Below are positions 1 to 5,089 of a stretch of 5,089 bases of DNA, piece by piece. The DNA lies in the NCBI GenBank assembly GCA_021295675.1, contig JAGWBY010000149.1, positions 3,369 to 8,457 of the forward strand, in the 5' to 3' direction. The DNA is from Candidatus Latescibacterota bacterium (lineage in GTDB: Bacteria; Latescibacterota; UBA2968; UBA8231). Position numbers and translations under genes: made by a program. The number at the start of each line of letters is the position of its first letter. Position 1 is the stretch's first letter. Under the pieces are notes generated by a model. That model did not search any database. It saw nothing but the letters and a program-made list of their open reading frames with translations, and had not been told where the DNA came from.

Positions 1-304
1 CGCCTCCTGGTATCCGCAACTCCAAGTCTTCAAATGAATCGCGGACCACCTCGCGCCAGTTGTCAATCGGACTCCCCGAGAGCGTCCGTTCAATTAGGCG
101 GTGATCCAAGTGAACGGGCAATCCCACTGTGGCAGCAAACGGTTCAATGCTTTGCTGTGCCCGCGCGTAGGAGCTGGAGACGATCATGTCGATCGGGTAG
201 TCGGACAAGAACCTAGCGAGTGCTTCGGCCTGTTTTCGCCCAATCTCTGTCAGCGCCGCATCCGGGTCTTGCCCTGATGACTGACAATGTCTAATCAGCA
301 ACAT
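1..304 (-). CDS. Histidine phosphatase superfamily protein, 3' end cut by the window edge
   Basis: The reading frame starts at the ATG at 304-302 and stays open to base 1, giving 101 N-terminal residues; the C-terminal part lies outside the window. Residues 3-9 read LIRHCQS, matching the catalytic RHG-(Q/E)-(T/S) motif with Cys for Gly, so His6 would be the phosphorylated nucleophile. Further hallmarks are ALTEIGRKQAEAL at about 17-29, SSSYARAQQSIEP at about 43-55 (the usual SSPLxRAxQTA segment, with Arg48) and an ER at 72-73 where the family usually carries the acid region. The family removes phosphate from small molecules or proteins, or acts as a mutase; the substrate cannot be read here. 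The start is 7 nt beyond the stop of the HisG-HisE-like gene, with no clear Shine-Dalgarno, so translational coupling is likely. An in-frame stop lies eight codons upstream, which leaves this ATG as the only good start. The family call is firm; the substrate is unknown. Confidence 0.88.
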   Translation of the reverse strand, partial: MLLIRHCQSSGQDPDAALTEIGRKQAEALARFLSDYPIDMIVSSSYARAQQSIEPFAATVGLPVHLDHRLIERTLSGSPIDNWREVVRDSFEDLELRIPGG

Positions 305-311
305 CGGCAGA

Positions 312-1241
312 TCACGACCATCTAGATTTCAGGTCCGCCTCGATTTCCTGCCAAGGGATTTGCAGTTTTGCGGCTGCGGCCATTAACGCATACACGACGC
401 CATTGAACTCTTCTGGAATCCCCGTTTCTTGGGTAAATGCCCTCACAAACTCAGCGGATTCCTCGCCGACTTTCTTGCAAATCGCATTGCTGTCGGCAAG
501 AAGTTTTGACGTACTGGAGCCGGTGGGCTTTTGCGCGACTGCGGAGATTCTCCGGTACTCCTCTGCCCATGGATTGACGATTTCCCGGCCGATCAATGAG
601 ATGTCGCTGAAGCGGACGACCTCGGCGACCTTGAGTCCGGTCTTGGACATCGCGCTTGCGGACGAGCGTTCTCCGCGATACACCACCTCGACGCACCAGT
701 CGTGCGTGCCCTCTGACACGGTGTTTTCGGTGTCTCCAGCATAAGCAACGATACTGATCTGCAGTTTGCTGGATTGGAATCGCTGCGACAGGAACTGACG
801 CGAGGAGAGTTCGTATTTCTTGTTCACGGCAATGGACACCATTGCGGACGAATCGGGAATCTGTCCTTCGCGATTCAACAGACAAAGGGCTGGCCGATAG
901 AACTGAGCACTTGGATCGAACCAATCGTAGGTATTGAGGACCCCAAGTGGAGAATCCCCCGTGCCGAGCATATACTCGTCGAATAGATCGTCTCCCGTGA
1001 GGCCATACGCGACTTCTCCCCGTAGGAGGCAATCGTCAACTCGTTGGGGGACGTCCTCCCCGCGTGCCGAAATTATTTCGAGAGTTCCCACGCTCTCGTC
1101 AACTCGGGCAAACTCGCCTCCGTCGCTAACGCCAATCTCACTCAGGAGATTGTTCACATACTCATGCAGACCACTGTTCTTGGGGATGTAGAGTTTGGCT
1201 TTTGGTTCAGGGACGAATGAACCGATTGCTTCGCGAAACAT
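312..1241 (-). CDS. HisG-like (short form) and HisE-like fusion protein, probably a divergent paralogue
   Basis: 309 residues. The N-terminal ~230 resemble ATP phosphoribosyltransferase: LYIPKNSGL at 17-25 (place of the KxGRL segment), RGEDVPQRV at 60-68 and a GLTGDDLFDE block at 80-89 (DxGIxGxDxLxE in the family). Residues ~243-309 resemble HisE: a SKLLADSNAICKKVGEESAE stretch at 245-264. The HisG PRPP-loop signature (E-x5-G-x4-[IV]-x-D-[LIV]-x2-[ST]-G-x-T-[LM]) aligns without gaps to 172-193, but the diagnostic residues are replaced: Glu185 for Asp, Arg189 for Ser/Thr, Arg192 for Thr, Ser193 for Leu. In the HisE part, KVGEE is kept, but Gly281 stands where the ExxD motif has Asp, and Ala285 replaces the His of YH. 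The regulatory C-terminal HisG domain is absent. I chose the ATG at 1241-1239 because AAGGAG sits 6 nt before it; the frame also allows a GTG at 1259, six codons upstream. Canonical enzymes perform the first two steps of histidine synthesis; activity here is doubtful. It pairs with the phosphatase gene downstream. Confidence 0.8.
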   Translation of the reverse strand: MFREAIGSFVPEPKAKLYIPKNSGLHEYVNNLLSEIGVSDGGEFARVDESVGTLEIISARGEDVPQRVDDCLLRGEVAYGLTGDDLFDEYMLGTGDSPLGVLNTYDWFDPSAQFYRPALCLLNREGQIPDSSAMVSIAVNKKYELSSRQFLSQRFQSSKLQISIVAYAGDTENTVSEGTHDWCVEVVYRGERSSASAMSKTGLKVAEVVRFSDISLIGREIVNPWAEEYRRISAVAQKPTGSSTSKLLADSNAICKKVGEESAEFVRAFTQETGIPEEFNGVVYALMAAAAKLQIPWQEIEADLKSRWS

Positions 1242-1243
1242 TT

Positions 1244-1255
1244 GTTGCTCCTTTT
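1244..1255 (-). promoter_or_regulatory. Ribosome binding site that decides the HisG-HisE-like start
   Basis: On the minus strand the sequence reads AAGGAGCAACAAATG: a strong AAGGAG Shine-Dalgarno with a 6-nt spacer before the ATG at 1241-1239. This favours that ATG over the in-frame GTG at 1259-1257, which would place the Shine-Dalgarno inside the coding region. Confidence 0.75.
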
Positions 1256-1270
1256 GCACACGGTTAGGTC

Positions 1271-1299
1271 AATATCCAACCAATCAGACCAACTTGCAA
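1271..1299 (-). promoter_or_regulatory. Possible weak sigma-70-type promoter for the HisG-HisE-like gene
   Basis: On the minus strand TTGCAA (1299-1294) and GATATT (1276-1271) are 17 bp apart. Each matches 4 of 6 consensus bases. They lie in the 89-bp spacer after the membrane-protein gene and 29 bp or more before the ATG at 1241. This would let genes (d) and (e) be transcribed separately from the upstream cluster. The match is weak and such pairs arise by chance, so this is a suggestion only. Confidence 0.25.
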
Positions 1300-1330
1300 T
1301 GACAATTCTCCCTCCGGTCGGATAGAGGAA

Positions 1331-2668
1331 TCAAAGGCTTGGAATTCGCCGGATCCACAGGCGAATTTGCGCCGGGGTGGGCCGTCGAACATTCTTGGGA
1401 AGCTCGGTGAGTCGCTCCTCTAATTGTGCGGCGGATAAGGCGGCCAAATCTGCCAGCGAACGAACACCGGCTTTGACCAGCAGATTGCCGTATTCCACGC
1501 CAATGCCTTGGTGCAGGTACAGTTCGACGAGGCTGCGAGTGGAGTGGGTGTGTTCGCGGCCCAATTCCTCTTCCATTTGCCGCCAAATTTCCGCCGACCT
1601 TCCAGCTTCCAAATCGGTCAGATAGACGGTGCCTTCGTCCTGCAAAAGAGTGCGAGCGGCCGGATCCAGACTATCCACTTTGGCCAAGCGTGGCTTCACC
1701 GAGCCGACGTTCAAGTGGATGTAGTGATTGACCGTCAGGGCGAAAGCCGCGGCCAAAAGGACGATGACGAGCGCATTCCAGACCTTGGTCGGCTCGGGTC
1801 GCTGGCCTCGGTGTGCTCCCAATGGCGGTGCCAATCTGTACCACACCAACAGGCGATAGACTAGAGCACATTCCACGGCAAAGGGAGGGAAGCCCAAAAA
1901 GCCGGCCAGCGGCATTTCAAAGAGTTTCAATTCTTCAAAAAAGGGCACTGTGTAGATCCACTTAACTTGGGCCCAGTAGTTGAAGAATTCCCACAGACCA
2001 CCGGCGATAAATCCGGCCAGTAGCTGGCGGGTCAGCGGTGCGTAATCGCCGCGTACCAATTGATGCAGCAAGCTGTCGGGCAGGCGGCGATATTCGACGG
2101 GGGCTAGGAGCAGGATAAAGGCGAGCCAAGTGAGCGGGAAGAAGAAGCGCGGCCACAAAAGGACTAGCGTTAGTCCAATCAGGCCGGCTATTTGTAGGAG
2201 GGTTAGGCGACGGGGAGTCAGCGACCAACGATGGCCTTGCCAACCGGCGGCCACGCCGCGCAGTCCCAAGTAGTACTCCAACCACAGTAGGCCGGGAAAA
2301 ACAGTGGCAAAGGAGAAGAAGGCGTTCAGCGTCTGCAAAACAGGGTGGTCGATGACGAAGATGTAATACCAGTTTTGCAGACGGAAATTGATCAACTCAA
2401 AGGCGTACCACCCCACTGCGGACCAAAAAAGGATCAGCAAAAAAGCCGGACCGCAGTGGGCGATGAGCGAGCGTCTTTCCCGCCAATGGATGAGCCGGTC
2501 TAGGGTCCAAATGATGCCGTACCAGGCGCATAGGTAAAACAAAGTGGTCACAGGTTCCACCCGGCGCAGCATGAGGACGAAGGAGACCCCGATGAATAGG
2601 GGTCCTAATAAAAGCAGTAGCGCGGACTGGAAACGGCGCGGATCCAGCGGCGCGGAAGAGGGGGTCAT
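1331..2668 (-). CDS. Polytopic membrane protein with C-terminal DUF4332-like helix-hairpin-helix domain
   Basis: 445 residues. Hydrophobic segments at roughly 15-34, 40-60, 73-95, 110-135, 155-172, 175-192, 213-235, 252-275 and 297-315 suggest eight or nine membrane spans, rich in Trp, Tyr and Phe. I do not recognise the membrane part as a named family. Residues ~330-445 are soluble. Within them GIGVEYGNLLVKAG (388-401) and VRSLADLAALSAAQLEERL (402-420), then PTPAQIRLWI (430-439), look like the DUF4332 pattern: a GIG hairpin, a xSxxDLA helix and a closing PxxxQVxxWI helix. This fold resembles DNA-binding helix-hairpin-helix modules, but nucleic-acid binding is not shown here. The ATG at 2668-2666 overlaps the TGA of the hydrolase gene (ATGA), pointing to translational coupling. 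An extended start at 2740 would lie inside the preceding gene, adds a 24-residue Arg/Pro-rich out-of-frame leader, and is unlikely. Function unknown. Confidence 0.82.
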   Translation of the reverse strand: MTPSSAPLDPRRFQSALLLLLGPLFIGVSFVLMLRRVEPVTTLFYLCAWYGIIWTLDRLIHWRERRSLIAHCGPAFLLILFWSAVGWYAFELINFRLQNWYYIFVIDHPVLQTLNAFFSFATVFPGLLWLEYYLGLRGVAAGWQGHRWSLTPRRLTLLQIAGLIGLTLVLLWPRFFFPLTWLAFILLLAPVEYRRLPDSLLHQLVRGDYAPLTRQLLAGFIAGGLWEFFNYWAQVKWIYTVPFFEELKLFEMPLAGFLGFPPFAVECALVYRLLVWYRLAPPLGAHRGQRPEPTKVWNALVIVLLAAAFALTVNHYIHLNVGSVKPRLAKVDSLDPAARTLLQDEGTVYLTDLEAGRSAEIWRQMEEELGREHTHSTRSLVELYLHQGIGVEYGNLLVKAGVRSLADLAALSAAQLEERLTELPKNVRRPTPAQIRLWIRRIPSL

Positions 2669-3576
2669 TGGGAAGGGTCGAGTTCCAAAACCGCGGCCAA
2701 GCTGTCGCCTTGGTGGACGCGGTTGAAGACTCGCAGACACAGGATCAAGCCCGCTTGGGTCGATATCACTTCCTCGCGCCGCTGCCCCAGATGATCGACC
2801 ACTGTGCCGATCACATCGCCCGGTTGCACCGGCGCTTTCAGTGTTACCTGAGGCTCGAAATAACCGTCAAAGGGAGCTGGGTAATTGATCTGGATGTGCC
2901 CGGAGTTGTCGCGGTTGTCCTCTACGGTGTACTCGGTGCGCAAGGGCGGTAGGGTGCGGTCGATCATGTCCAATTCGGCCAAGACGTTCAGGCAGCCCTC
3001 GAAATAGGCATCCGCGCCCTCGGGATCGCACGTGCCACCCCCCATCCACTCGGCGTAGATGGCTGGCACGTTGGCGTCGCGGGCTACTGAGAGCGTGCGT
3101 CCGTCGAGGTGAGCTGAGGTGCCCCAGATGATGGGCATATTCAGTGCTCGGGCCATGCGCCGTTGCACGTCGAGGATGGCTTTATCGGGATGCAGGGTGT
3201 ATCCCACGGTAGGGTAGAATTCCATGACTATCCCGCCGCTGTGCAGGTCGATGAGATAGTCGGCCCGGCGGATTTCCTCGCTGACGGCGTGGGCTGTACG
3301 CTCGGTGATCGAGCCGTCGGGCCGGCCCGGGCAGGTGCGGGCCAAGTCCAGCTCGTCCTCGGCTGTGCGCTGGCCGCGCCAATAGGCGGCTTCGTTGACT
3401 ACGGGGATGGCGGTGAGGCGGCCCCGCAAGGCCGCTGGATCGAGGTGGTCTAGCAGGCGGCGGATGGCCGCCATAGACTCGAACTCGTCGCCGTGGACGC
3501 CGCCTATAATCAGCAGGTTGGGACCTTTTTGGGTGCCTTCTATTACTTGTTGTCGCAGGGTGATTGTCGGAGTCAT
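2665..3576 (-). CDS. Succinylglutamate desuccinylase/aspartoacylase family zinc hydrolase
   Basis: 303 residues, a normal length for this branch of the M14-like carboxypeptidase fold. Zinc ligands are visible as HGDE at 28-31 (His28, Glu31) and His112 in YLIDLHSGG (107-115). Glu176 in IYAEWMGGG is the candidate catalytic acid/base. Arg80 in DLARTCPG (77-84) lies where related enzymes have DLNRxFPG, so the Asn there is Ala. The C-terminal ~70 residues (for example PGDVIGTVVD at 252-261, and VHQGDSLAAVLE at 287-298) form the small beta domain common in AstE/AspA/DoeB-type proteins. The family cleaves N-acyl groups from amino acids or amino-acid-like molecules (N-acetylaspartate, N-succinylglutamate, N-acetyl-diaminobutyrate); which one applies here cannot be told. 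The gene begins 39 nt after the dioxygenase gene and overlaps the membrane-protein gene by 4 nt, so all three are probably one transcript. It is likely cytoplasmic, with no signal peptide. A weak AAAGG lies about 13 nt before the start. Confidence 0.92.
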   Translation of the reverse strand: MTPTITLRQQVIEGTQKGPNLLIIGGVHGDEFESMAAIRRLLDHLDPAALRGRLTAIPVVNEAAYWRGQRTAEDELDLARTCPGRPDGSITERTAHAVSEEIRRADYLIDLHSGGIVMEFYPTVGYTLHPDKAILDVQRRMARALNMPIIWGTSAHLDGRTLSVARDANVPAIYAEWMGGGTCDPEGADAYFEGCLNVLAELDMIDRTLPPLRTEYTVEDNRDNSGHIQINYPAPFDGYFEPQVTLKAPVQPGDVIGTVVDHLGQRREEVISTQAGLILCLRVFNRVHQGDSLAAVLELDPSQ

Positions 3577-3615
3577 AGATGGGAAACGACCTTTCGATCC
3601 ACAGTTGGCGATCTT

Positions 3616-4542
3616 TCAACGGTTATTGCGATAGGGACAAAGCTCTAGGGTTTGGCTGGTGAAGTACGGGTGTCCGGGCTCGGGCCAGCCGAATAGGCCG
3701 CGCACTCGGGGCGTGGTGGCAGTGAAGAAAGGCAACATGTGCTCGCGTTCGCCGTACATGAAAGGATTGGCGAATCGAGTCCAGCGATCGTTGTCGCGGC
3801 GGCACATGGATAAGGTCCAAAAGGCGCGTTGCGTGCGCTTATTGGCAAAGGGTTGGGCCGCGTGGACTAGGTACGACGAGTAGAGAAGAGCCGACCCCCG
3901 CCGGCCCGTGGCGGGAACCGGAACGGCTAGTTCGGTGGCTTGGCGCAGGTCTTTGAAGGACCCACCTGCGGCGTTGTCTTGGGCAAGCGCCCGCACAAAA
4001 GCAGGACCAGCTACTTTGTGCGAGCCGGGGATGACTAGCATGGGGGCACCGTCGTCTTCGACATCGTGCAGATACACTCCCGAATTGACGTAGTCGAAAC
4101 GGCCTGTTTGGTCGTGGGGCGGCAGCAGGCAATTGGTGTAGTGGTCAATGTGGTAGCCCTCCCAAGAGTTGTCGGGATGGCGCTTGTCGGTAGGTCCCGA
4201 GCGCATGAAGAGATGGGCGTTGCAGTAGCTGGCTTTTGCGCCCAAGCATTGCCCAAAAACGTCGAGATAGGTCTCGTTTTCTATCAGCCGATCTAGAGCT
4301 GGCGCGCCCACGGGAAATTGCGAGCGGCCCTCGGAGTGGTCGTGCGTGGTGGTGAAACCGTCCGAGACTCCGGAGCCGTCGCCTCGGTCGCAAGCGGCCA
4401 ACCATTGCTGGAAGGATTGGCCGTAGAAAATCTGTTCCATCGCCGCTAGGGCCGCGTCCATCTCGTCGGCAGAGAACAGGTCGGGGACGATGATATAGCC
4501 GTCGCGGTGGAACTGGTCGAGTTGGGCTGGCGTTAGGCTCAT
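3616..4542 (-). CDS. Phytanoyl-CoA dioxygenase (PhyH) family Fe(II)/2-oxoglutarate oxygenase
   Basis: 308 residues. The N-terminus, LTPAQLDQFHRDGYIIVPDLF (from residue 3), is the usual PhyH opening (QxxxFxxdGyvvvxxlf). The iron triad is HID at 131-133 (in GYHIDHY) and His227 in SSYLVHAAQPF. Arg239, 12 residues after His227, or Arg236, probably holds the 2-oxoglutarate carboxylate. GAPMLVIPGSHK at 166-176 is the typical core strand and loop before the distal histidine. The family hydroxylates unactivated carbons using O2 and 2-oxoglutarate; known members act on phytanoyl-CoA, ectoine and various natural products, and the substrate here is not readable. I start it at the ATG at 4542 because the conserved PhyH N-terminus begins there; the longer form from 4605 adds a Pro-rich leader without family support. 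It is the first gene of a minus-strand cluster with the hydrolase and membrane protein, hinting at oxidation followed by deacylation of one small molecule. Confidence 0.92.
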   Translation of the reverse strand: MSLTPAQLDQFHRDGYIIVPDLFSADEMDAALAAMEQIFYGQSFQQWLAACDRGDGSGVSDGFTTTHDHSEGRSQFPVGAPALDRLIENETYLDVFGQCLGAKASYCNAHLFMRSGPTDKRHPDNSWEGYHIDHYTNCLLPPHDQTGRFDYVNSGVYLHDVEDDGAPMLVIPGSHKVAGPAFVRALAQDNAAGGSFKDLRQATELAVPVPATGRRGSALLYSSYLVHAAQPFANKRTQRAFWTLSMCRRDNDRWTRFANPFMYGEREHMLPFFTATTPRVRGLFGWPEPGHPYFTSQTLELCPYRNNR

Positions 4543-4603
4543 GGGATCTCGATCTAGTATAGGTTGGGGTTGGTTTTCTGGCGGTGGGTGGTATAGCAAA
4601 ACC

Positions 4604-4666
4604 ATTCACAAGACGATCCGCAGATGGACGCAGACAGACGCAGAATAATATTCACAAGATGATCCG
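4604..4666. repeat. Pair of 17-bp direct repeats flanking a 29-bp spacer
   Basis: ATTCACAAGACGATCCG at 4604-4620 recurs as ATTCACAAGATGATCCG at 4650-4666, with one mismatch and start positions 46 bp apart. The spacer between them is mostly the three-unit CGCAGA repeat. Such a pair could be the ends of a small dispersed repeat, a double operator, or the trace of a duplication. The single window cannot tell which. Confidence 0.8.
4619..4648. repeat. Three-unit 10-bp tandem repeat, CGCAGANNNA-like
   Basis: The units CGCAGATGGA (4619-4628), CGCAGACAGA (4629-4638) and CGCAGAATAA (4639-4648) share CGCAGA at a strict period of 10. The first two share 8 of 10 bases. This looks like the CGCAGAT-type dispersed intergenic repeats seen in many environmental bacterial genomes; that resemblance is from memory. 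The period is close to one helical turn. Confidence 0.75.
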
Positions 4667-4763
4667 TTCAGGACTTCTGTAAGATACCATGCTCGACTAG
4701 TGGGTCAACTCAAAGAGGAAGCCAGCCTTCAATGAGATTTCCGGGCTTTTTCACCTTCGCCTT

Positions 4764-4790
4764 TGAACCTGTACTTTCCGGGCGGCGTCT
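4764..4790 (+). promoter_or_regulatory. Likely ECF-type (autoregulatory) promoter of the sigma factor gene
   Basis: TGAACC at 4764-4769 is followed after 16 bp by CGTCT at 4786-4790. The AAC core at -35 with a CGTC-like -10 at 16 bp is the pattern recognised by many ECF sigma factors, and such promoters often precede the gene of their own sigma. Transcription would start near 4797, leaving a short leader of about 13 nt before the ATG at 4810. The inference rests on motif and position. Confidence 0.55.
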
Positions 4791-4809
4791 TTATTTGCAG
4801 AGAGCCTCG

Positions 4810-5089
4810 ATGCAGATACCGGACCCACAGCTCATAGCGCAAATAAAAGAACGCGATGAACGCGCGTTCCAGCAGTTCTTTGAGCGCTATCGGGAGCAGA
4901 TTCACCACCACGTGCGCTGCATCGTCCGCGATGATGCGAGTGCTAACGATGTAGTGCAAGAGGTTTTCTTGCGAGTGTGGAACCGGGCCGATCAATGGAG
5001 CGGTCGAGGCTCTGCGGCTGCTTGGCTGTTCCGCATTGCCACTCATCTCTCTCTGACTCACCTGCGCACCGTGCGAAGGCGGCGAGAGC
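4810..5089 (+). CDS. ECF (extracytoplasmic function) RNA polymerase sigma factor, 3' end cut by the window edge
   Basis: The ATG at 4810 opens a frame that runs to the window end, 93 residues so far. It covers sigma region 2: a DERAFQQFFERY stretch at 16-27 (region 2.1 core-binding helix), DDASANDVVQEVFLRVW at 41-57 (the DAxDxxQexFlrvW segment of region 2.2), then a SAAAWLFRIATHLSLTHLR stretch at 68-86 (regions 2.3/2.4, promoter melting and -10 recognition), ending in a basic linker. Region 4, which recognises the -35 element, lies outside the window, as would any anti-sigma factor. Such proteins direct RNA polymerase to a regulon of stress or surface genes. An in-frame TTG at 4795 could extend it by five residues, but the ATG fits better. 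It is divergent from the PhyH cluster, and the ECF-type promoter just upstream suggests self-activation. Confidence 0.93.
   Translation, partial: MQIPDPQLIAQIKERDERAFQQFFERYREQIHHHVRCIVRDDASANDVVQEVFLRVWNRADQWSGRGSAAAWLFRIATHLSLTHLRTVRRRRE

Larger units (their letters stand above)
4543..4809. other. Divergent intergenic region between the PhyH gene and the ECF sigma gene
   Basis: No gene is apparent in these 267 bp. The part nearest the PhyH gene contains a 7-bp inverted repeat, TGGTTTT at 4571-4577 and AAAACCA at 4598-4604 (20-nt loop), and on the minus strand a TATACT (4561-4556) that lacks a good -35. The middle holds the 17-bp direct repeats and the 10-bp repeat units listed separately. 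The right end holds the ECF-type promoter. I see no convincing terminator. Confidence 0.7.

Noticed and set aside
34..216. 60-residue plus-strand frame at the left edge
   Set aside because: The minus strand there encodes a histidine phosphatase with its catalytic motifs; the plus frame is Arg/Ser-rich shadow sequence.
1308..1335. Possible terminator after the membrane-protein gene (TCCG/CGGA and CCTC/GAGG pairs)
   Set aside because: The stems are only about four base pairs and no T-run follows, so it does not qualify as an intrinsic terminator.
1508..1864. 118-residue plus-strand open frame inside the membrane-protein gene
   Set aside because: It is the shadow of a well-supported minus-strand coding region and has no recognisable motif.
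4556..4561. TATACT on the minus strand as a -10 box for the PhyH gene
   Set aside because: No acceptable -35 lies 16-18 bp upstream, and the implied leader would be only a few bases.
4738..4783. TTTCCGGGC present twice, at 4738-4746 and 4775-4783
   Set aside because: Nine bases repeated once is close to chance in a window of this size, and neither copy is placed symmetrically about the promoter.
4729..5061. 110-residue open frame on the minus strand opposite the sigma gene
   Set aside because: It overlaps, in antisense, a frame with clear ECF sigma region 2 motifs, and its own translation shows no family features.
1..5089. CRISPR array, tRNA, rRNA, insertion sequence or prophage
   Set aside because: No regularly spaced repeats with unique spacers, no tRNA cloverleaf or rRNA segments noticed, and no transposase or phage-like coding region.

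Overview
This is a gene-dense bacterial window of moderate to high GC. Five genes run head to tail on the minus strand from about 4542 down to the left edge, and one divergent gene on the plus strand runs off the right edge. Nothing fixes the species. A PhyH-type dioxygenase beside an aspartoacylase-type hydrolase, a large membrane protein ending in a DUF4332-like helix-hairpin-helix, and an ECF sigma factor behind an AAC/CGTC promoter are what I would expect from a free-living or host-associated uncultured lineage (Poribacteria, Latescibacterota, Planctomycetota and similar). That placement is a weak inference from gene content.

Layout on the minus strand, in transcription order: (a) 4542-3616, a phytanoyl-CoA dioxygenase (PhyH) family Fe(II)/2-oxoglutarate oxygenase; (b) 3576-2665, a succinylglutamate desuccinylase/aspartoacylase family zinc hydrolase; (c) 2668-1331, a polytopic membrane protein with a C-terminal DUF4332-like domain, whose ATG overlaps the stop of (b) in an ATGA junction; (d) 1241-312, a short-form HisG (ATP phosphoribosyltransferase) domain fused to a HisE (phosphoribosyl-ATP pyrophosphatase) domain, with key residues of both domains replaced; (e) 304 to beyond the left edge, a histidine phosphatase superfamily protein starting 7 nt after (d).

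On the plus strand, an ECF sigma factor begins at 4810 and is cut by the window end after 93 residues. The divergent spacer 4543-4809 holds a likely ECF-type promoter just before the sigma gene, a three-unit 10-bp CGCAGA repeat, and a 17-bp direct repeat that flanks it.

The genes seem to form two functional blocks. Genes (a)-(c) are a tight cluster that probably handles a small acylated or amide-bearing metabolite by oxidation plus deacylation, with a membrane partner of unknown role. Genes (d)-(e) form a separate, more AT-rich cassette whose products look related to nucleotide or PRPP chemistry. The HisG part keeps the spacing of the PRPP-loop signature but has lost its diagnostic residues, and the HisE part has lost the Asp and His of its second metal-site motif. 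It is therefore unlikely to be an ordinary histidine biosynthesis enzyme, and it is the most unusual object in the window.
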